From the NCBI GenBank assembly GCA_027592785.1, contig JAQCLD010000030.1, positions 1 to 44,419 of the forward strand: 44,419 nucleotides of DNA. The letters run 5' to 3'. Shown here one piece after another: positions 34,056 through 43,236 of the stretch. The notes beneath the pieces are model-generated. The model saw only the letters and a list, made by a program, of their open reading frames with translations, did no database searches and was not told the DNA's origin. How positions within the stretch are numbered: the stretch's first letter is position 1; each line of letters begins with the position of its first letter. Source of the DNA: Acidobacteriota bacterium. Its GTDB lineage: Bacteria; Acidobacteriota; Terriglobia; Bryobacterales; UBA6623. The position numbers and the translations under genes were made by a program.

Positions 34056-35888
34056 ATGCCGTCGCCCCGCAGTCAGCTTTTTCTCGCCGCCAGCGCCGCC
34101 TTCCTAGCGGCGCTGTTGCTCAGCTGGAGCCCTGTAGGCAGCCAGTTCGATCGCTGGGCGTATGACTTGTTGCTCCGGGCGCAGCCTCCCGAAGCAAGAG
34201 AATCACGATCGGTGATCGTGGCCATCGACGAAGCGACACTGGCGAACTACGGCGGGATCTTAGGCGTCCGGGAGCCGTTAGCGCGCGCCTTGCAGATCTT
34301 GGCTGAACATCAACCTTCCGCTTTAGCTTTGGATATAGTGCTCGCAGAGCGCCGCGAGGAGCAGGCGGATGCTGAGTTGGCTGCCGCGCTAGGCGCTGTG
34401 CCGAACGATGTATTGGCGGCCTATCTGCGGGCGTCGGGCGCCGGTTGGGAGGGACCGCGGGAAGACTTCGCCGCGCAGGCGTCGGCACAGGGGCACGTGC
34501 ATGCCGAACCCGACGTCGACGGCGTTTGCCGGCGGATTCTGCTGGCCAAAGTTTCGGGCCGGGAGCGATTGTGGGCGATTGCGCTCGAAGCCTTCCGTTT
34601 GTCTCGCGGCGAGAAGTATATCGTCGAGACGGAAGACAACTTGCAGGTCGGCGACAGGCTGCTGCCGGCCCCGGCGCGGTCGGAGCGCGAGCTGCTGATT
34701 CGTTACCCGCAACAGCCCGTGGAGCGGATTTCGATGCAGCGAATCCTGGAGGATCCCGAAGCGGCGGAAGCAGTTCGCGGGCGGGCCGTATTCGTCGGCG
34801 TGCTGGTGTTGGCGGGGACGGATCGTTACCTGATGACGCCCTACTCGGATGGCCAGCCGCTGTCGGGCGTTGAGATTAATGCCGCGGTCTACGAGACGCT
34901 TGCGGCCGGGGAGTTTTTGGTTCCGATGGGGTCCAGCGCTTCGCTGCTGACAACGATCTTGATTGCCGCATTACTGGCGACGATCTTGTGGTTCGTGCGC
35001 CGCGCGGGGACGGCTTGGGTTATCGGCGTCGCCGTGGCGGCGCTTGCCGCGGTACAGGCGATTCCCTGGATCGCGATGGGGCAGGATGTGGTGATGCCTG
35101 CCGCGGAGTTGCTGTTTCCGGCTTGGGCTTGCACGTTGGCGAGCGGAGCGCTTTCGTTGACGCTGCTGCGCGGGCGGTTGGATGAATCGGAGCGTCAGAA
35201 AGAACGCTACGAGAAGGCCGTCCACTACATTACTCACGAGATGAGGACGCCGCTGACGGCGATTCAAGGTTCGAGCGAGTTGATGGGGCGCTACGACCTC
35301 TCGGAAGACAAGCGCAAACAGATGAGCGACCTGATCCTGAGCGAGTCCAAGCGGCTTGCCGGCATGGTTGACGCCTTCCTCAATGTGGAAAGCCTTGCAG
35401 CGGGCACGCTGGAACTGAAGACGGGTCCGGTGGATTCGCGCACCCTGCTCTCTGGCTGTATCGAGCGCGTGCGACCGGCCGCCGAGCGCAAGAACATCGA
35501 TGTACGCTTTGACTCTCGTTCGGGCGGCATGATCGACGGTGACCAAGAGTTTCTCGAATATGCTTGCTATAATTTGCTGACAAACGCCGTTAAGTACTCG
35601 CCCGCTCAAACGGCTATTTCCGTCCGCGCCCACACCGAGGGCGACCGCGTCCTCGTATCTGTAGAAGACCAGGGGTACGGCATGGACGAGAAAGACCTTC
35701 AGAATATATTTCGCCGTTTTTATCGCTCGACGCGAGCGAAGGATTCGGGCGAAGCCGGTGTGGGCGTAGGCCTGGCGCTGGTGGAAGAAATCGTGATCCA
35801 GCACGGGGGCACGATCCAGGTTGAGAGCGAAGTTGGGCGCGGCTCCTGTTTCACTATTTCTCTCCCCGCCGACGCGCAGGACGCATAA
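34056..35888 (+). CDS. CHASE2-domain sensor histidine kinase
   Basis: 610 aa. Membrane segment at about residues 6-24, then an extracytoplasmic CHASE2 sensor (about 30-290; FDRWAYDLLLRAQPPEARES, VIVAIDEATLANYGGI, GVEINAAVYETLAAGEF). Three closely spaced membrane segments follow at about 290-385, the usual CHASE2 layout. The kinase has phospho-acceptor H394 in HYITHEMRTPLTAIQGSSEL, N-box YACYNLLTNAVKYSP, G1 VEDQGYGMDEKDLQNIF and G2 GVGVGLALVEEIVIQHGG. Start ATG 34056. Probably phosphorylates the NtrC-type regulator 20 bp downstream. Ligand unknown. Confidence 0.92.
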   Translation: MPSPRSQLFLAASAAFLAALLLSWSPVGSQFDRWAYDLLLRAQPPEARESRSVIVAIDEATLANYGGILGVREPLARALQILAEHQPSALALDIVLAERREEQADAELAAALGAVPNDVLAAYLRASGAGWEGPREDFAAQASAQGHVHAEPDVDGVCRRILLAKVSGRERLWAIALEAFRLSRGEKYIVETEDNLQVGDRLLPAPARSERELLIRYPQQPVERISMQRILEDPEAAEAVRGRAVFVGVLVLAGTDRYLMTPYSDGQPLSGVEINAAVYETLAAGEFLVPMGSSASLLTTILIAALLATILWFVRRAGTAWVIGVAVAALAAVQAIPWIAMGQDVVMPAAELLFPAWACTLASGALSLTLLRGRLDESERQKERYEKAVHYITHEMRTPLTAIQGSSELMGRYDLSEDKRKQMSDLILSESKRLAGMVDAFLNVESLAAGTLELKTGPVDSRTLLSGCIERVRPAAERKNIDVRFDSRSGGMIDGDQEFLEYACYNLLTNAVKYSPAQTAISVRAHTEGDRVLVSVEDQGYGMDEKDLQNIFRRFYRSTRAKDSGEAGVGVGLALVEEIVIQHGGTIQVESEVGRGSCFTISLPADAQDA

Positions 35889-35908
35889 AGAATAGGCAGT
35901 CCCTTTCG

Positions 35909-37237
35909 ATGAACAAGAAACTGCGCATCCTATTTGTGGACGACGACGACGCGCTCCGCACGACTTTTACGATGGGTCTTGAGGCCGAAGGCTACGCCGT
36001 TGACTCGGTGTCGTCGACGCGCGAAGCGTTGGTGCTGTTGGCCAATCGCGTCTACCCCTTGGTGATCACCGATATCTACCTGGACGAACGTACCGGCCTC
36101 GACGTGCTCAAGGCGGCCAAGGACAACAATCCAGACACTGCGGTGATCGTGATTACTGGGCAGGGCACGATTGAAACGGTAGTGAAAGCCACATCCGGCG
36201 GGGCGTTCGAATACCTAGCCAAGCCCTTTGACATGACGAAGCTGCTTGGCGCGGTGCGCAAGGCGGCCGAGTCCCTGGAGACGAAGGTGGGGAAGAACGC
36301 GCCCGAGGTCCAAATTCCCGAGACGGAGATGATCGGGTTCACGACGGAGATGGTCGAGGTCTACAAGACGATCTCGCGGGCGGCGCCCAGCGATGCACCG
36401 GTATTGATCCAGGGTGAATCGGGGACGGGCAAAGAGGTTGTTGCACGGCTGATCCACCAGAACAGTAAGCGAGCCGACGGCCCGTTTGTGGCGGTCGATT
36501 GTGGTTCGATTGCGCCGACGCTGATGGAAAGCGAACTGTTCGGTTCGGTGCGAGGCGCCTTTACCGGAGCGGAGCGGGATCGTGCTGGCCTGTTCGAGTC
36601 CGCCGACGGCGGCACCGTGTTTCTGGATGAGATCGGGGAAGTGGATTCAAGCTTCCAGCTAAAGCTGCTGCGGTTCTTACAAGAAAAAGAGGTGCGACCG
36701 CTGGGCGCAGCCAAGGCGCGCAAGTTGGACGTGCGGGTCGTCGCCGCGACCAACCGGGCGCTGCAGCCGATGGTCGACTCAGGCGAATTTCGGCAGGATC
36801 TGTGGTTTCGACTGAATGTGGTTCCCATACGGCTGCCGGCGCTGCGAGAACGGCGCGACGACATTGTGCACCTGTCAGGGCACTTCCTAAAACTGTTCAA
36901 TGCGCGCTACAGCCGCAAGATGCAGTTGGCGCCTTCGGGTTTGCGGGTGTTGCAAGAGAACGACTGGCCGGGCAACGTACGCCAGCTGCAGCATGTCTTG
37001 GAGCGCCTGGTGATTCTGAGCTCGGCCGACACGCTCGATGCGGCTGCTGTCGGGGAAGCTCTTTCCGTTTCGGAGCCCAAGGAAAGGCCTGTGCAATCGC
37101 TAGCTGACGCCGAGGAAGAACAGATTCGCAAGGTGTTGGCCGCAACCGGCGGTAACAAAACACGCGCCGCACAGATCCTCTCGATTGAGCGCAAGACGCT
37201 CTACCGCAAGCTGGAGCGGATGAAGATCGACAGCTAG
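35909..37237 (+). CDS. Sigma-54-dependent response regulator, NtrC family (second copy)
   Basis: 442 aa. Receiver: DDDDA acidic pocket, phospho-acceptor D55 in VITDIYLDERTG, VITGQGT, KPFD. AAA+ domain: IQGESGTGKEVVARLIHQNS, GAFTGA, GGTVFLDEIGEVD, NVRQLQHVLERL. Fis-like HTH: GNKTRAAQILSIERKTLYRK. Cognate of the CHASE2 kinase just upstream (20-bp gap). It differs clearly from the other NtrC-type regulator at 6504-7904, so the two are not a recent duplication. Targets unknown. Confidence 0.95.
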   Translation: MNKKLRILFVDDDDALRTTFTMGLEAEGYAVDSVSSTREALVLLANRVYPLVITDIYLDERTGLDVLKAAKDNNPDTAVIVITGQGTIETVVKATSGGAFEYLAKPFDMTKLLGAVRKAAESLETKVGKNAPEVQIPETEMIGFTTEMVEVYKTISRAAPSDAPVLIQGESGTGKEVVARLIHQNSKRADGPFVAVDCGSIAPTLMESELFGSVRGAFTGAERDRAGLFESADGGTVFLDEIGEVDSSFQLKLLRFLQEKEVRPLGAAKARKLDVRVVAATNRALQPMVDSGEFRQDLWFRLNVVPIRLPALRERRDDIVHLSGHFLKLFNARYSRKMQLAPSGLRVLQENDWPGNVRQLQHVLERLVILSSADTLDAAAVGEALSVSEPKERPVQSLADAEEEQIRKVLAATGGNKTRAAQILSIERKTLYRKLERMKIDS

Positions 37238-37290
37238 CCGCGCGCTGTCTGCTCGGGCGAAGTGCTATACCAAGTGTGGATTCGCCCGAA

Positions 37291-38415
37291 ATGAAGTGGT
37301 CTTTCAAAATCGCAACGATTAGCGGCATCGGCATCTACGTCCATGCCACGTTTGTGCTCATCCTGATTTGGGTGGGTTTTGGCTCGATCTCGCGCGGCGG
37401 CAACACCGCGGATGCGCTTGCAGACATCGTATTCGTGCTGGCGTTATTAGGTTGCGTCGTATTGCACGAGCTGGGCCATGCGCTGATGGCGAAACGCTAC
37501 GGGATCAAGACACGCGACATCACCTTGTTGCCGATCGGCGGTCTGGCCAGGCTGGAGAAGATGCCGGACAAGCCGATGCAAGAGCTGGCCGTGGCGCTAG
37601 CAGGACCGGCGGTCAACGTCGTGATCGCGGCGGTGATCTACGTCGGCCTTGGCGTTGCGGGCCTTGGAGCTCCCATGACGGCCGAGACGATGATTGACGG
37701 GCTGTTTTTGCAACGCCTGTTTGTGGTGAATATTTTCTTGGTGCTGTTCAACATGCTGCCGGCCTTCCCGATGGACGGCGGACGGGCGCTACGGGCGATT
37801 TTGGCTGCGCGGATGGGCCAGCTGCGAGCTACGCGCATTGCCGCGTCGGTCGGGCAGGGAATGGCGTTGCTTTTCGGCTTTGTTGGCCTGTTCTCGAACC
37901 CCTTCTTAGTTTTCATCGCGCTGTTCGTTTGGATGGGCGCAACGTCCGAGTACGGATTGGCTCAGACTGAGGCGTTCTTAGCGGATGTTCCCGTGCGACA
38001 GGCGATGGTCACGGAGTTCCATGCGCTGAGTCCCAAGCAGAGTCTGGGCGATGTCGTGCGGATGACCTTGGCCGGGCCGCAAGCGGATTTTCCGGTTGTC
38101 GAAGTGGACGAAGTGATTGGCATCTTGACCCAAGGTGAGTTGTTGAAGGGTCTAGCCGAGCAGGGGCCTGATTCGCTCGTTTCACACGCCATGCACACCG
38201 AGTTTGAGACGGCCAGCCCGAGCGAAGACCTAGAGGCGGCTTTCCGGCGGCTGCAACTTTGCCAGTGCCGTACCTTGCCGGTGCTCGAAAGAGGCCAACT
38301 GGTCGGGTTGCTGACGCGCGACAACATCATGGCCTACCTGAGTATTCAGTCGGTGATGGCGGCGCAACATCATGGCCCAGGGCGAGGCCCGGAGCTAGTG
38401 AAACCCGTGTTCTGA
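37291..38415 (+). CDS. Site-2 protease family (M50) metalloprotease with CBS pair
   Basis: 374 aa. Intramembrane metalloprotease of the SpoIVFB-like subgroup with a cytosolic CBS pair. HELGH zinc motif at residues 59-63 in a membrane helix, and the second metal-binding motif NMLPAFPMDGGRALRA with D162. Several further hydrophobic helices (for example AVALAGPAVNVVIAAVIYVG). Two CBS repeats at about 230-360, the second ending GLLTRDNIMAYLS. ATG 37291 gives the family-like MKWSFKIATISGIGIYVHAT; GTG 37276 is an alternative. It may cleave a membrane-bound regulator; none is adjacent. Ends in 21-bp convergent overlap with maf. Confidence 0.9.
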   Translation: MKWSFKIATISGIGIYVHATFVLILIWVGFGSISRGGNTADALADIVFVLALLGCVVLHELGHALMAKRYGIKTRDITLLPIGGLARLEKMPDKPMQELAVALAGPAVNVVIAAVIYVGLGVAGLGAPMTAETMIDGLFLQRLFVVNIFLVLFNMLPAFPMDGGRALRAILAARMGQLRATRIAASVGQGMALLFGFVGLFSNPFLVFIALFVWMGATSEYGLAQTEAFLADVPVRQAMVTEFHALSPKQSLGDVVRMTLAGPQADFPVVEVDEVIGILTQGELLKGLAEQGPDSLVSHAMHTEFETASPSEDLEAAFRRLQLCQCRTLPVLERGQLVGLLTRDNIMAYLSIQSVMAAQHHGPGRGPELVKPVF

Positions 38416-38958
38416 GGCAGAGCGGAGGAATCCGTAGATGCGCGACACAGGCAGCCCGACGACATTGAAGTAGCAGCCCTTGACGCGATAGATGAACTTC
38501 GAGGCAAGGCCCTGGATGCCGTAGGCGCCGGCCTTATCCATTGGCTCGCCACTGGCCACGTACTCGGCAATCTCGGCTTCGCTTAGCGGCAAAAACGAGA
38601 CGTGGGTGAGGTCGACGCCGGGACGGGCGACGGTTCCATTGAACAGGCAGAATCCGGTTAGAACTTCGTGGGTGCGGCCAGCGAGCTTGCCGAGCATGGC
38701 AGTGGCGTCCGCGGCGTCGATCGGCTTGCCGAGAATCTCCCCGTCGACGGCGACGGTGGTGTCAGCGCCGAGAGTGATCTCACCTGCGCGCCAGGCTGCG
38801 CGGGCCTTGGCTTCGGCGAGGCGTTCGACGTAGTCGGCAGGCGATTCGCCGGGCAGCGGAGTTTCGTCAATGTCGACGGGACGCACTTCAAACTCGAATC
38901 CGGCCGTCGCCAGCAGCTCCTTGCGGCGCGGCGACCCCGAGGCCAATACCAGGTTCAT
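38395..38958 (-). CDS. maf: Maf nucleoside triphosphate pyrophosphatase
   Basis: 187 aa, typical. Hydrolyses dTTP/UTP or modified nucleotides to monophosphates; linked to septum formation when overexpressed in Bacillus. Motifs: LASGSPRRKELLATAGFEFE, the catalytic GADTTVAVDGEILGKP, LAGRTHEVLTGFCLF, and DKAGAYGIQGLASKFI. Its ATG overlaps the rmuC stop by 4 bp (ATGA), so it is downstream in an rmuC-maf operon. The 3' end overlaps the convergent protease gene. Confidence 0.95.
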   Translation of the reverse strand: MNLVLASGSPRRKELLATAGFEFEVRPVDIDETPLPGESPADYVERLAEAKARAAWRAGEITLGADTTVAVDGEILGKPIDAADATAMLGKLAGRTHEVLTGFCLFNGTVARPGVDLTHVSFLPLSEAEIAEYVASGEPMDKAGAYGIQGLASKFIYRVKGCYFNVVGLPVSRIYGFLRSASEHGFH

Positions 38959-40271
38959 GCTTCATCCTCTTCATCCTCGGCGTCGGAATCGTCGTCGCCC
39001 AGCAACAGCAGTTCGCGTTGAGCGTCTTCGGCGAGTTCGAGGCGCTCGATTTTTTGAAAGCGTCCGGAGATCTTGCGCGCCGATTTATTCACGTCTTCGA
39101 CATCGCGGTTGGCTTGATCGATGTGCCGGGCCAGGTTATCCATGCGCTTCTGGAAACGTTCAAAGTCGGTGCTGAGATAGCGTAGGTGCTCCTGAATCAT
39201 GTGCACTTGCTCGCGGGTTTGCGAGTCTTTGAGTACGGCGGCCGACGTGGTGAGTACGGCCATCAGCGTTGTCGGCGAAGTGATCAGTACGCACTTGCGC
39301 TGGGCGTACTCGACCAGATCGCGATGATGTGCGTGGATCTCGGCGAAAACCGCTTCGGCAGGCAAGAAGAGTATTGCGCTCGAAGCCGTCTCGCCGGGCA
39401 CGATGTACTTGGAAGCGATGTCGTCGATGTGCATTTGCACGTCGCGTTGAAAATCACGGGCCGCGGCCTTGCGGGAGTCTTCGGTCCCATCGGGATCGAT
39501 CTTGCGCTGATAGTTGTCGAGCGGGAACTTGGAGTCGATGACGATCATGCCCGTGGGTTCGGGCAGAGTGAGGACGCAGTCGGCCCGTTTGCCGTTGGCC
39601 AGCGTGTACTGCATCTTGTAGGCGCTGTCGGGCAACACGTTGGAAATCAGCGCGTGGAGTTGCACCTCGCCGAATACGCCGCGAGAGGTGCGGTCGGCTA
39701 AGACGCGCTGCAAGCTAACGACGTTGGTCGAAAGGTCGGTGATCTTTTTCTGCGCGTCGTCGATCAGCGCCAGGCGCTGCCGGATGTCGTTGAAGGTTTC
39801 GTTGGTCTTGTCGAGACCCGCGGAGAGGCGCTTGTCGACTTGGCCGCTGATTTCCTTGAGGCGATCGTCGGTGGATTTCGTCAGGCTCTCCATGCGTTTG
39901 ACGAGGTCTTCGGTGTTGGCAGTGAGGTTTTCGCTTAGCTGCTGGCGCACGCGGTCCACGCCGGTTTGCAAGGTTTCTTGGAGAGTTCGCTGCGACTCGG
40001 ATTGGCGTAGCTCGAAGCCTTCGCGAAGCTTGCCAAAACTTGCCAGTACCTCTTGTTGGAGTTGGTAGACGGACTTCTGCTGCTGTTCGCGGGCTTGGGC
40101 GAAATGGTCGGCGAGGCTGTCGCCGCGCTTGCCCTGCTCGTCAAGGCGGGCGTCAAGGCGTTCGAGAGCGGAGGCGGTCTCGCCGCGGCGGGCCTGGAGC
40201 TGCATCACGATCCAGACGAGCAACACGACCGCCAGCAACAGCAGGAATAAGGCCGCAGCTTCAATCAGCAA
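38955..40271 (-). CDS. rmuC: DNA recombination protein RmuC
   Basis: 438 aa. One N-terminal membrane anchor (AAALFLLLLAVVLLVWIVMQ), a long coiled coil (about 30-175), then the RmuC nuclease-like domain: GVFGEVQLHALISNVLPDSA, MQYTLANGKRADCVLTLPEP, MIVIDSKFPLDNYQ, ILFLPAEAVFAEIHA and LMAVLTTSAAVLKD. RmuC limits sequence inversions between short inverted repeats. Start is TTG 40271, needed to include the membrane anchor; no better upstream codon is seen. The C-terminus is acidic (DDDSDAEDEEDEA). Confidence 0.93.
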   Translation of the reverse strand: MLIEAAALFLLLLAVVLLVWIVMQLQARRGETASALERLDARLDEQGKRGDSLADHFAQAREQQQKSVYQLQQEVLASFGKLREGFELRQSESQRTLQETLQTGVDRVRQQLSENLTANTEDLVKRMESLTKSTDDRLKEISGQVDKRLSAGLDKTNETFNDIRQRLALIDDAQKKITDLSTNVVSLQRVLADRTSRGVFGEVQLHALISNVLPDSAYKMQYTLANGKRADCVLTLPEPTGMIVIDSKFPLDNYQRKIDPDGTEDSRKAAARDFQRDVQMHIDDIASKYIVPGETASSAILFLPAEAVFAEIHAHHRDLVEYAQRKCVLITSPTTLMAVLTTSAAVLKDSQTREQVHMIQEHLRYLSTDFERFQKRMDNLARHIDQANRDVEDVNKSARKISGRFQKIERLELAEDAQRELLLLGDDDSDAEDEEDEA

Positions 40272-40600
40272 GCCTACAGGCTAGCGCTCTGAAGCAGTTG
40301 ATAGCAAAGGTTGCTATGGTATGAAGTAGGGCGAACAGAGGGCGATGGCACATTGTGGAAAACAGAACCGCGGCAAATTGTCGATCGGGCTATATGACGC
40401 TGCAAGTTACTGATTCTAAGTTGGTTACAATCCTCAGGGAATCCGATAAGTTTCCACATGGTTTTCCACCATCACTAAGTTGTTGAAATCAAGAGACTTG
40501 GCCTTGCCCTCGATTCGCAACTGCTGTGTTTTCAATTAGTTGGATGATATCCACAGGCTAAGCTGCTGAAAGCAAACGATTAGAAATAGTACTCAAAGAG
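40272..40600. other. AT-richer intergenic region upstream of dnaB with DnaA-box-like motifs
   Basis: 329 bp without coding potential, richer in A/T than the flanks. Motifs near the DnaA consensus TTATCCACA: TTTTCCACA (minus, 40362-40354; one mismatch), ATATCCACA (40547-40555; one mismatch), GTTTCCACA (40450-40458) and TTTTCCACC (40462-40470), each with two mismatches. They could be DnaA regulatory sites for dnaB, or part of a replication origin. No promoter hexamers stood out. Confidence 0.45.
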
Positions 40601-42058
40601 ATGGACTCCAGCGCTTATCCTAATCGTTCGATGAGTGCTGCCTCGTCAACGGCGGAGAACGCAGTTCTCCTCAAAGGTCTTCCCTCCAATGTTGAGGCTG
40701 AGAAGTTCGTTCTCGGCTCGATACTGCTTTCCGATCAAGTTTTCCCTCAAGTTGCCGGCGCGTTAGAAGCGGACGACTTCACGCTGGAGAAGCATCGGCG
40801 CATCTTCGCGCGCATGTCGGAGCTAAACGACCGCGGCGAAAACATCGAGTACATGACGCTGATCGATCAACTCGAGAAGCATAGTCAGCTCGATTCGATT
40901 GACGGCGTTGCTTACATTGCCTCACTGACTGAGGGCATGCCGCGGCTATCGAGCATCGATAGCTACATCAAGATCGTCAAGGATAAGTCGCTGTTGCGGC
41001 GGCTGATCTTCACTTCGCAGTCGATCGTTTCACAGTGCATCGATTCGGCAGACGAAGTGGACGACATCTTGGCGGAAGCCGAGAGCTCGATCATGAAGGT
41101 CGGCGATGCGCAGTTGCGCTCGGGGCTTTCGGATCCGCGCGGCATTCTCGATGGTTATGCCGGCGGCATGCAGGCTTTCTTGGACCCCAGTCGACGGGTC
41201 AAGGGCTTGGGCGGCCCGTTCTTAAAGCTCGACGAAATGACCACCGGCATGCACGGTGGCGAGTTGATCATCATCGCTGCCCGTCCCGCCATGGGTAAGA
41301 CCTCGTTGGCGTTGAACATGGCGCAGCATGTGGCCTCGGACAACGGTCCGGACGATCCGGCGAAGACGGTGGCGCTGTTCTCGCTGGAAATGTCGAAAGA
41401 GTCGCTGCTGACGCGTATGCTGTGCGCCGAGGCGCGCGTGGACCAGCATCGCTTTCGCGGCGGCTATTTGAATGCCGACGAGCGCCGTAAGCTCAGCGCG
41501 GGCTTGCACAAGCTGGTGAACTCGAAACTGTACATCGACGACAGCGCCAACACCAACGTTATGGAGATCGCGGCGAAGTGCCGGCGGCTGCGCTCCGAGC
41601 ACGGTTTAGCGCTGGTGGTGGTGGACTATCTGCAGCTGATGACGGCCAAGGGACGGGTGGAGAATCGCACCCAGGAGATTTCGGGTATCTCGCGCGGTCT
41701 GAAGCTGCTGTCGAAGGATTTGGACGTCCCGGTCGTTGCGCTTTCGCAGTTAAGCCGTGCGCCGGAGCAACGCCAGGGCGACCACCGTCCGATGCTGGCC
41801 GATTTGCGCGAGTCGGGTTCGATTGAACAAGATGCCGACGTGGTCATGTTCATCTTCCGCGAAGAGATCTACAAGCCGGACCGCGAAGACATTAAGGGCA
41901 TCGCCGAACTGATCATTTCAAAACAACGTAACGGCCCGACCGGCAAGATCCGGCTGGCCTTCCTCAACAAATACGCCAAGTTCGACAACTTGGCCGAGGA
42001 CATCGGCGGCGGCCGAGGCGGAGACTATACCGACGACGACGCGCCGTTCGACGTGTAG
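40601..42058 (+). CDS. dnaB: Replicative DNA helicase DnaB
   Basis: 485 aa. Hexameric helicase that unwinds DNA at the fork and contacts primase. The N-terminal domain has SNVEAEKFVLGSILLSDQVF. The RecA-like core has Walker A AARPAMGKTSLALNM, Walker B VVVDYLQLM, FSLEMSKESLLTRMLCAEAR, and the C-terminal motifs LRESGSIEQDADVVMFIFRE and ISKQRNGPTGKIRLAF. No intein is present. ATG 40601 gives about 27 non-conserved N-terminal residues; ATG 40631 is an alternative. The acidic tail (DYTDDDAPFDV) is typical. It precedes an SGNH-type gene by 18 bp. Confidence 0.97.
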   Translation: MDSSAYPNRSMSAASSTAENAVLLKGLPSNVEAEKFVLGSILLSDQVFPQVAGALEADDFTLEKHRRIFARMSELNDRGENIEYMTLIDQLEKHSQLDSIDGVAYIASLTEGMPRLSSIDSYIKIVKDKSLLRRLIFTSQSIVSQCIDSADEVDDILAEAESSIMKVGDAQLRSGLSDPRGILDGYAGGMQAFLDPSRRVKGLGGPFLKLDEMTTGMHGGELIIIAARPAMGKTSLALNMAQHVASDNGPDDPAKTVALFSLEMSKESLLTRMLCAEARVDQHRFRGGYLNADERRKLSAGLHKLVNSKLYIDDSANTNVMEIAAKCRRLRSEHGLALVVVDYLQLMTAKGRVENRTQEISGISRGLKLLSKDLDVPVVALSQLSRAPEQRQGDHRPMLADLRESGSIEQDADVVMFIFREEIYKPDREDIKGIAELIISKQRNGPTGKIRLAFLNKYAKFDNLAEDIGGGRGGDYTDDDAPFDV

Positions 42059-42076
42059 GCTGTTCTTTAGCCTTTG

Positions 42077-43198
42077 ATGTTGAGAGTCCTACGAATCCTC
42101 ATCCCGATCATTGCGACGGCGCTGGCCATTGGCGGCGGCGAGGCGCTGTTGCGTTGGGGCGGCTGGGGCGGCGCCGCGGTGGAACTCCACGCCCAGATGC
42201 TGCGCCACGATCCCCAGTTGGGTTGGCGCAAGCAGCCGTCTGCCCGCGTGACTTACCGTTGGCAGGGGCATGCCGTGACGGAGACGTCGGATGAACGCGG
42301 TGCACGCGGTGCACGCGGTTCGCGGACGCTTGACGACGCTTCCAAGCCGGTGGTGTTATTTCTGGGCGACTCGTTCTGCGAGGGATATCTGGTCAATGAC
42401 GATGAGGTGTTCTCGGCCGTCCTAAAGAGCGAAAGTCTGCGGACGATTAACCAGGGCGTCGCCGGTTACAGCACGGATCAGGAGTTGCTGCTATTCCGTG
42501 AAGTTGCTGAGGAGTACAAGCCGTCGGCGACGGTGCTGCTGTTCTTCGACAACGATGTTTGGTTTAACGCGCAAGCAACGGAGTATCGTTCTGCTAAGCC
42601 CTACTTTAAGTTGGTTGATGGAGAGTTGGTTCTGGGGGGCGTTCCGGTCGCTGCGCCCGATGCATCGATTGCGGCGAGCCCGGCGGCGGAGCGGCCCCGT
42701 GAGTGGCGCTTGGCGAGTTTGCTGAAGGGCGTCGCCCGACGAATGGAGGCGCCGGGAGCGAGCGGCCCGTTGGAGCCGGTGAATGAATTCTTGGTTTACC
42801 GCAGGCAGCAGCCCGAATCGATCGCCAAGGCCTGGCAGTTGACCGAAGAGCTAGTCCTTCAGTTGCAGGATGAGGCAGAGGCTGCGGGGAGCGAGTTCGT
42901 CGTTTTCTACGTGCCGACCGTTGCCGCTGTGGACGATGATGCGTGGGAACAGACCAAGCGGCTCTACGGGATGGCGGACACGGAATGGAACATTCGCGAG
43001 GTGGAGCACAATCTTGCGGAATTTTGCGCCCGCGAAGACGTGCCGCTCATCCTGCCGACGGAACGCTTTCGGCAAGAGACGGCAGCGGGGAAGACTCTCT
43101 ATTACATGCAGGACGGCCACTGGAATCCAGAGGGACATCGGCTTGCGGCTGAACTGATCGCGGAGTATCTCAGCTCCCGCGGCATCCGGCTGCAATAA
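42077..43198 (+). CDS. SGNH/GDSL-hydrolase-like exported or membrane-anchored protein
   Basis: 373 aa. N-terminal signal-anchor (LRVLRILIPIIATALAIGGG). The SGNH blocks are visible: nucleophile FLGDSFCEGYLVNDDEVFSA (block I), NQGVAGYSTDQELL (Gly block), and C-terminal DGHWNPEGHRLAAELI (D-x-x-H catalytic block). This resembles acyltransferase/esterase proteins of the AlgJ/AlgX-like group; substrate unknown. ATG 42077 was preferred to TTG 42074. A 9-bp near-tandem repeat (GGTGCACGC type) at about 42299-42318 encodes GARGARGS. It starts 18 bp after dnaB. Confidence 0.8.
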   Translation: MLRVLRILIPIIATALAIGGGEALLRWGGWGGAAVELHAQMLRHDPQLGWRKQPSARVTYRWQGHAVTETSDERGARGARGSRTLDDASKPVVLFLGDSFCEGYLVNDDEVFSAVLKSESLRTINQGVAGYSTDQELLLFREVAEEYKPSATVLLFFDNDVWFNAQATEYRSAKPYFKLVDGELVLGGVPVAAPDASIAASPAAERPREWRLASLLKGVARRMEAPGASGPLEPVNEFLVYRRQQPESIAKAWQLTEELVLQLQDEAEAAGSEFVVFYVPTVAAVDDDAWEQTKRLYGMADTEWNIREVEHNLAEFCAREDVPLILPTERFRQETAAGKTLYYMQDGHWNPEGHRLAAELIAEYLSSRGIRLQ

Positions 43199-43236
43199 TT
43201 AGTACTGTCCTTGCTCTAGGGGTGGAGGGGGCTCGT

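Noticed and set aside
42297..42318. Short tandem repeat in the SGNH-type gene
   Set aside because: Only two to three 9-bp units, in frame, encoding GARGARGS; too short to suggest more than local slippage.
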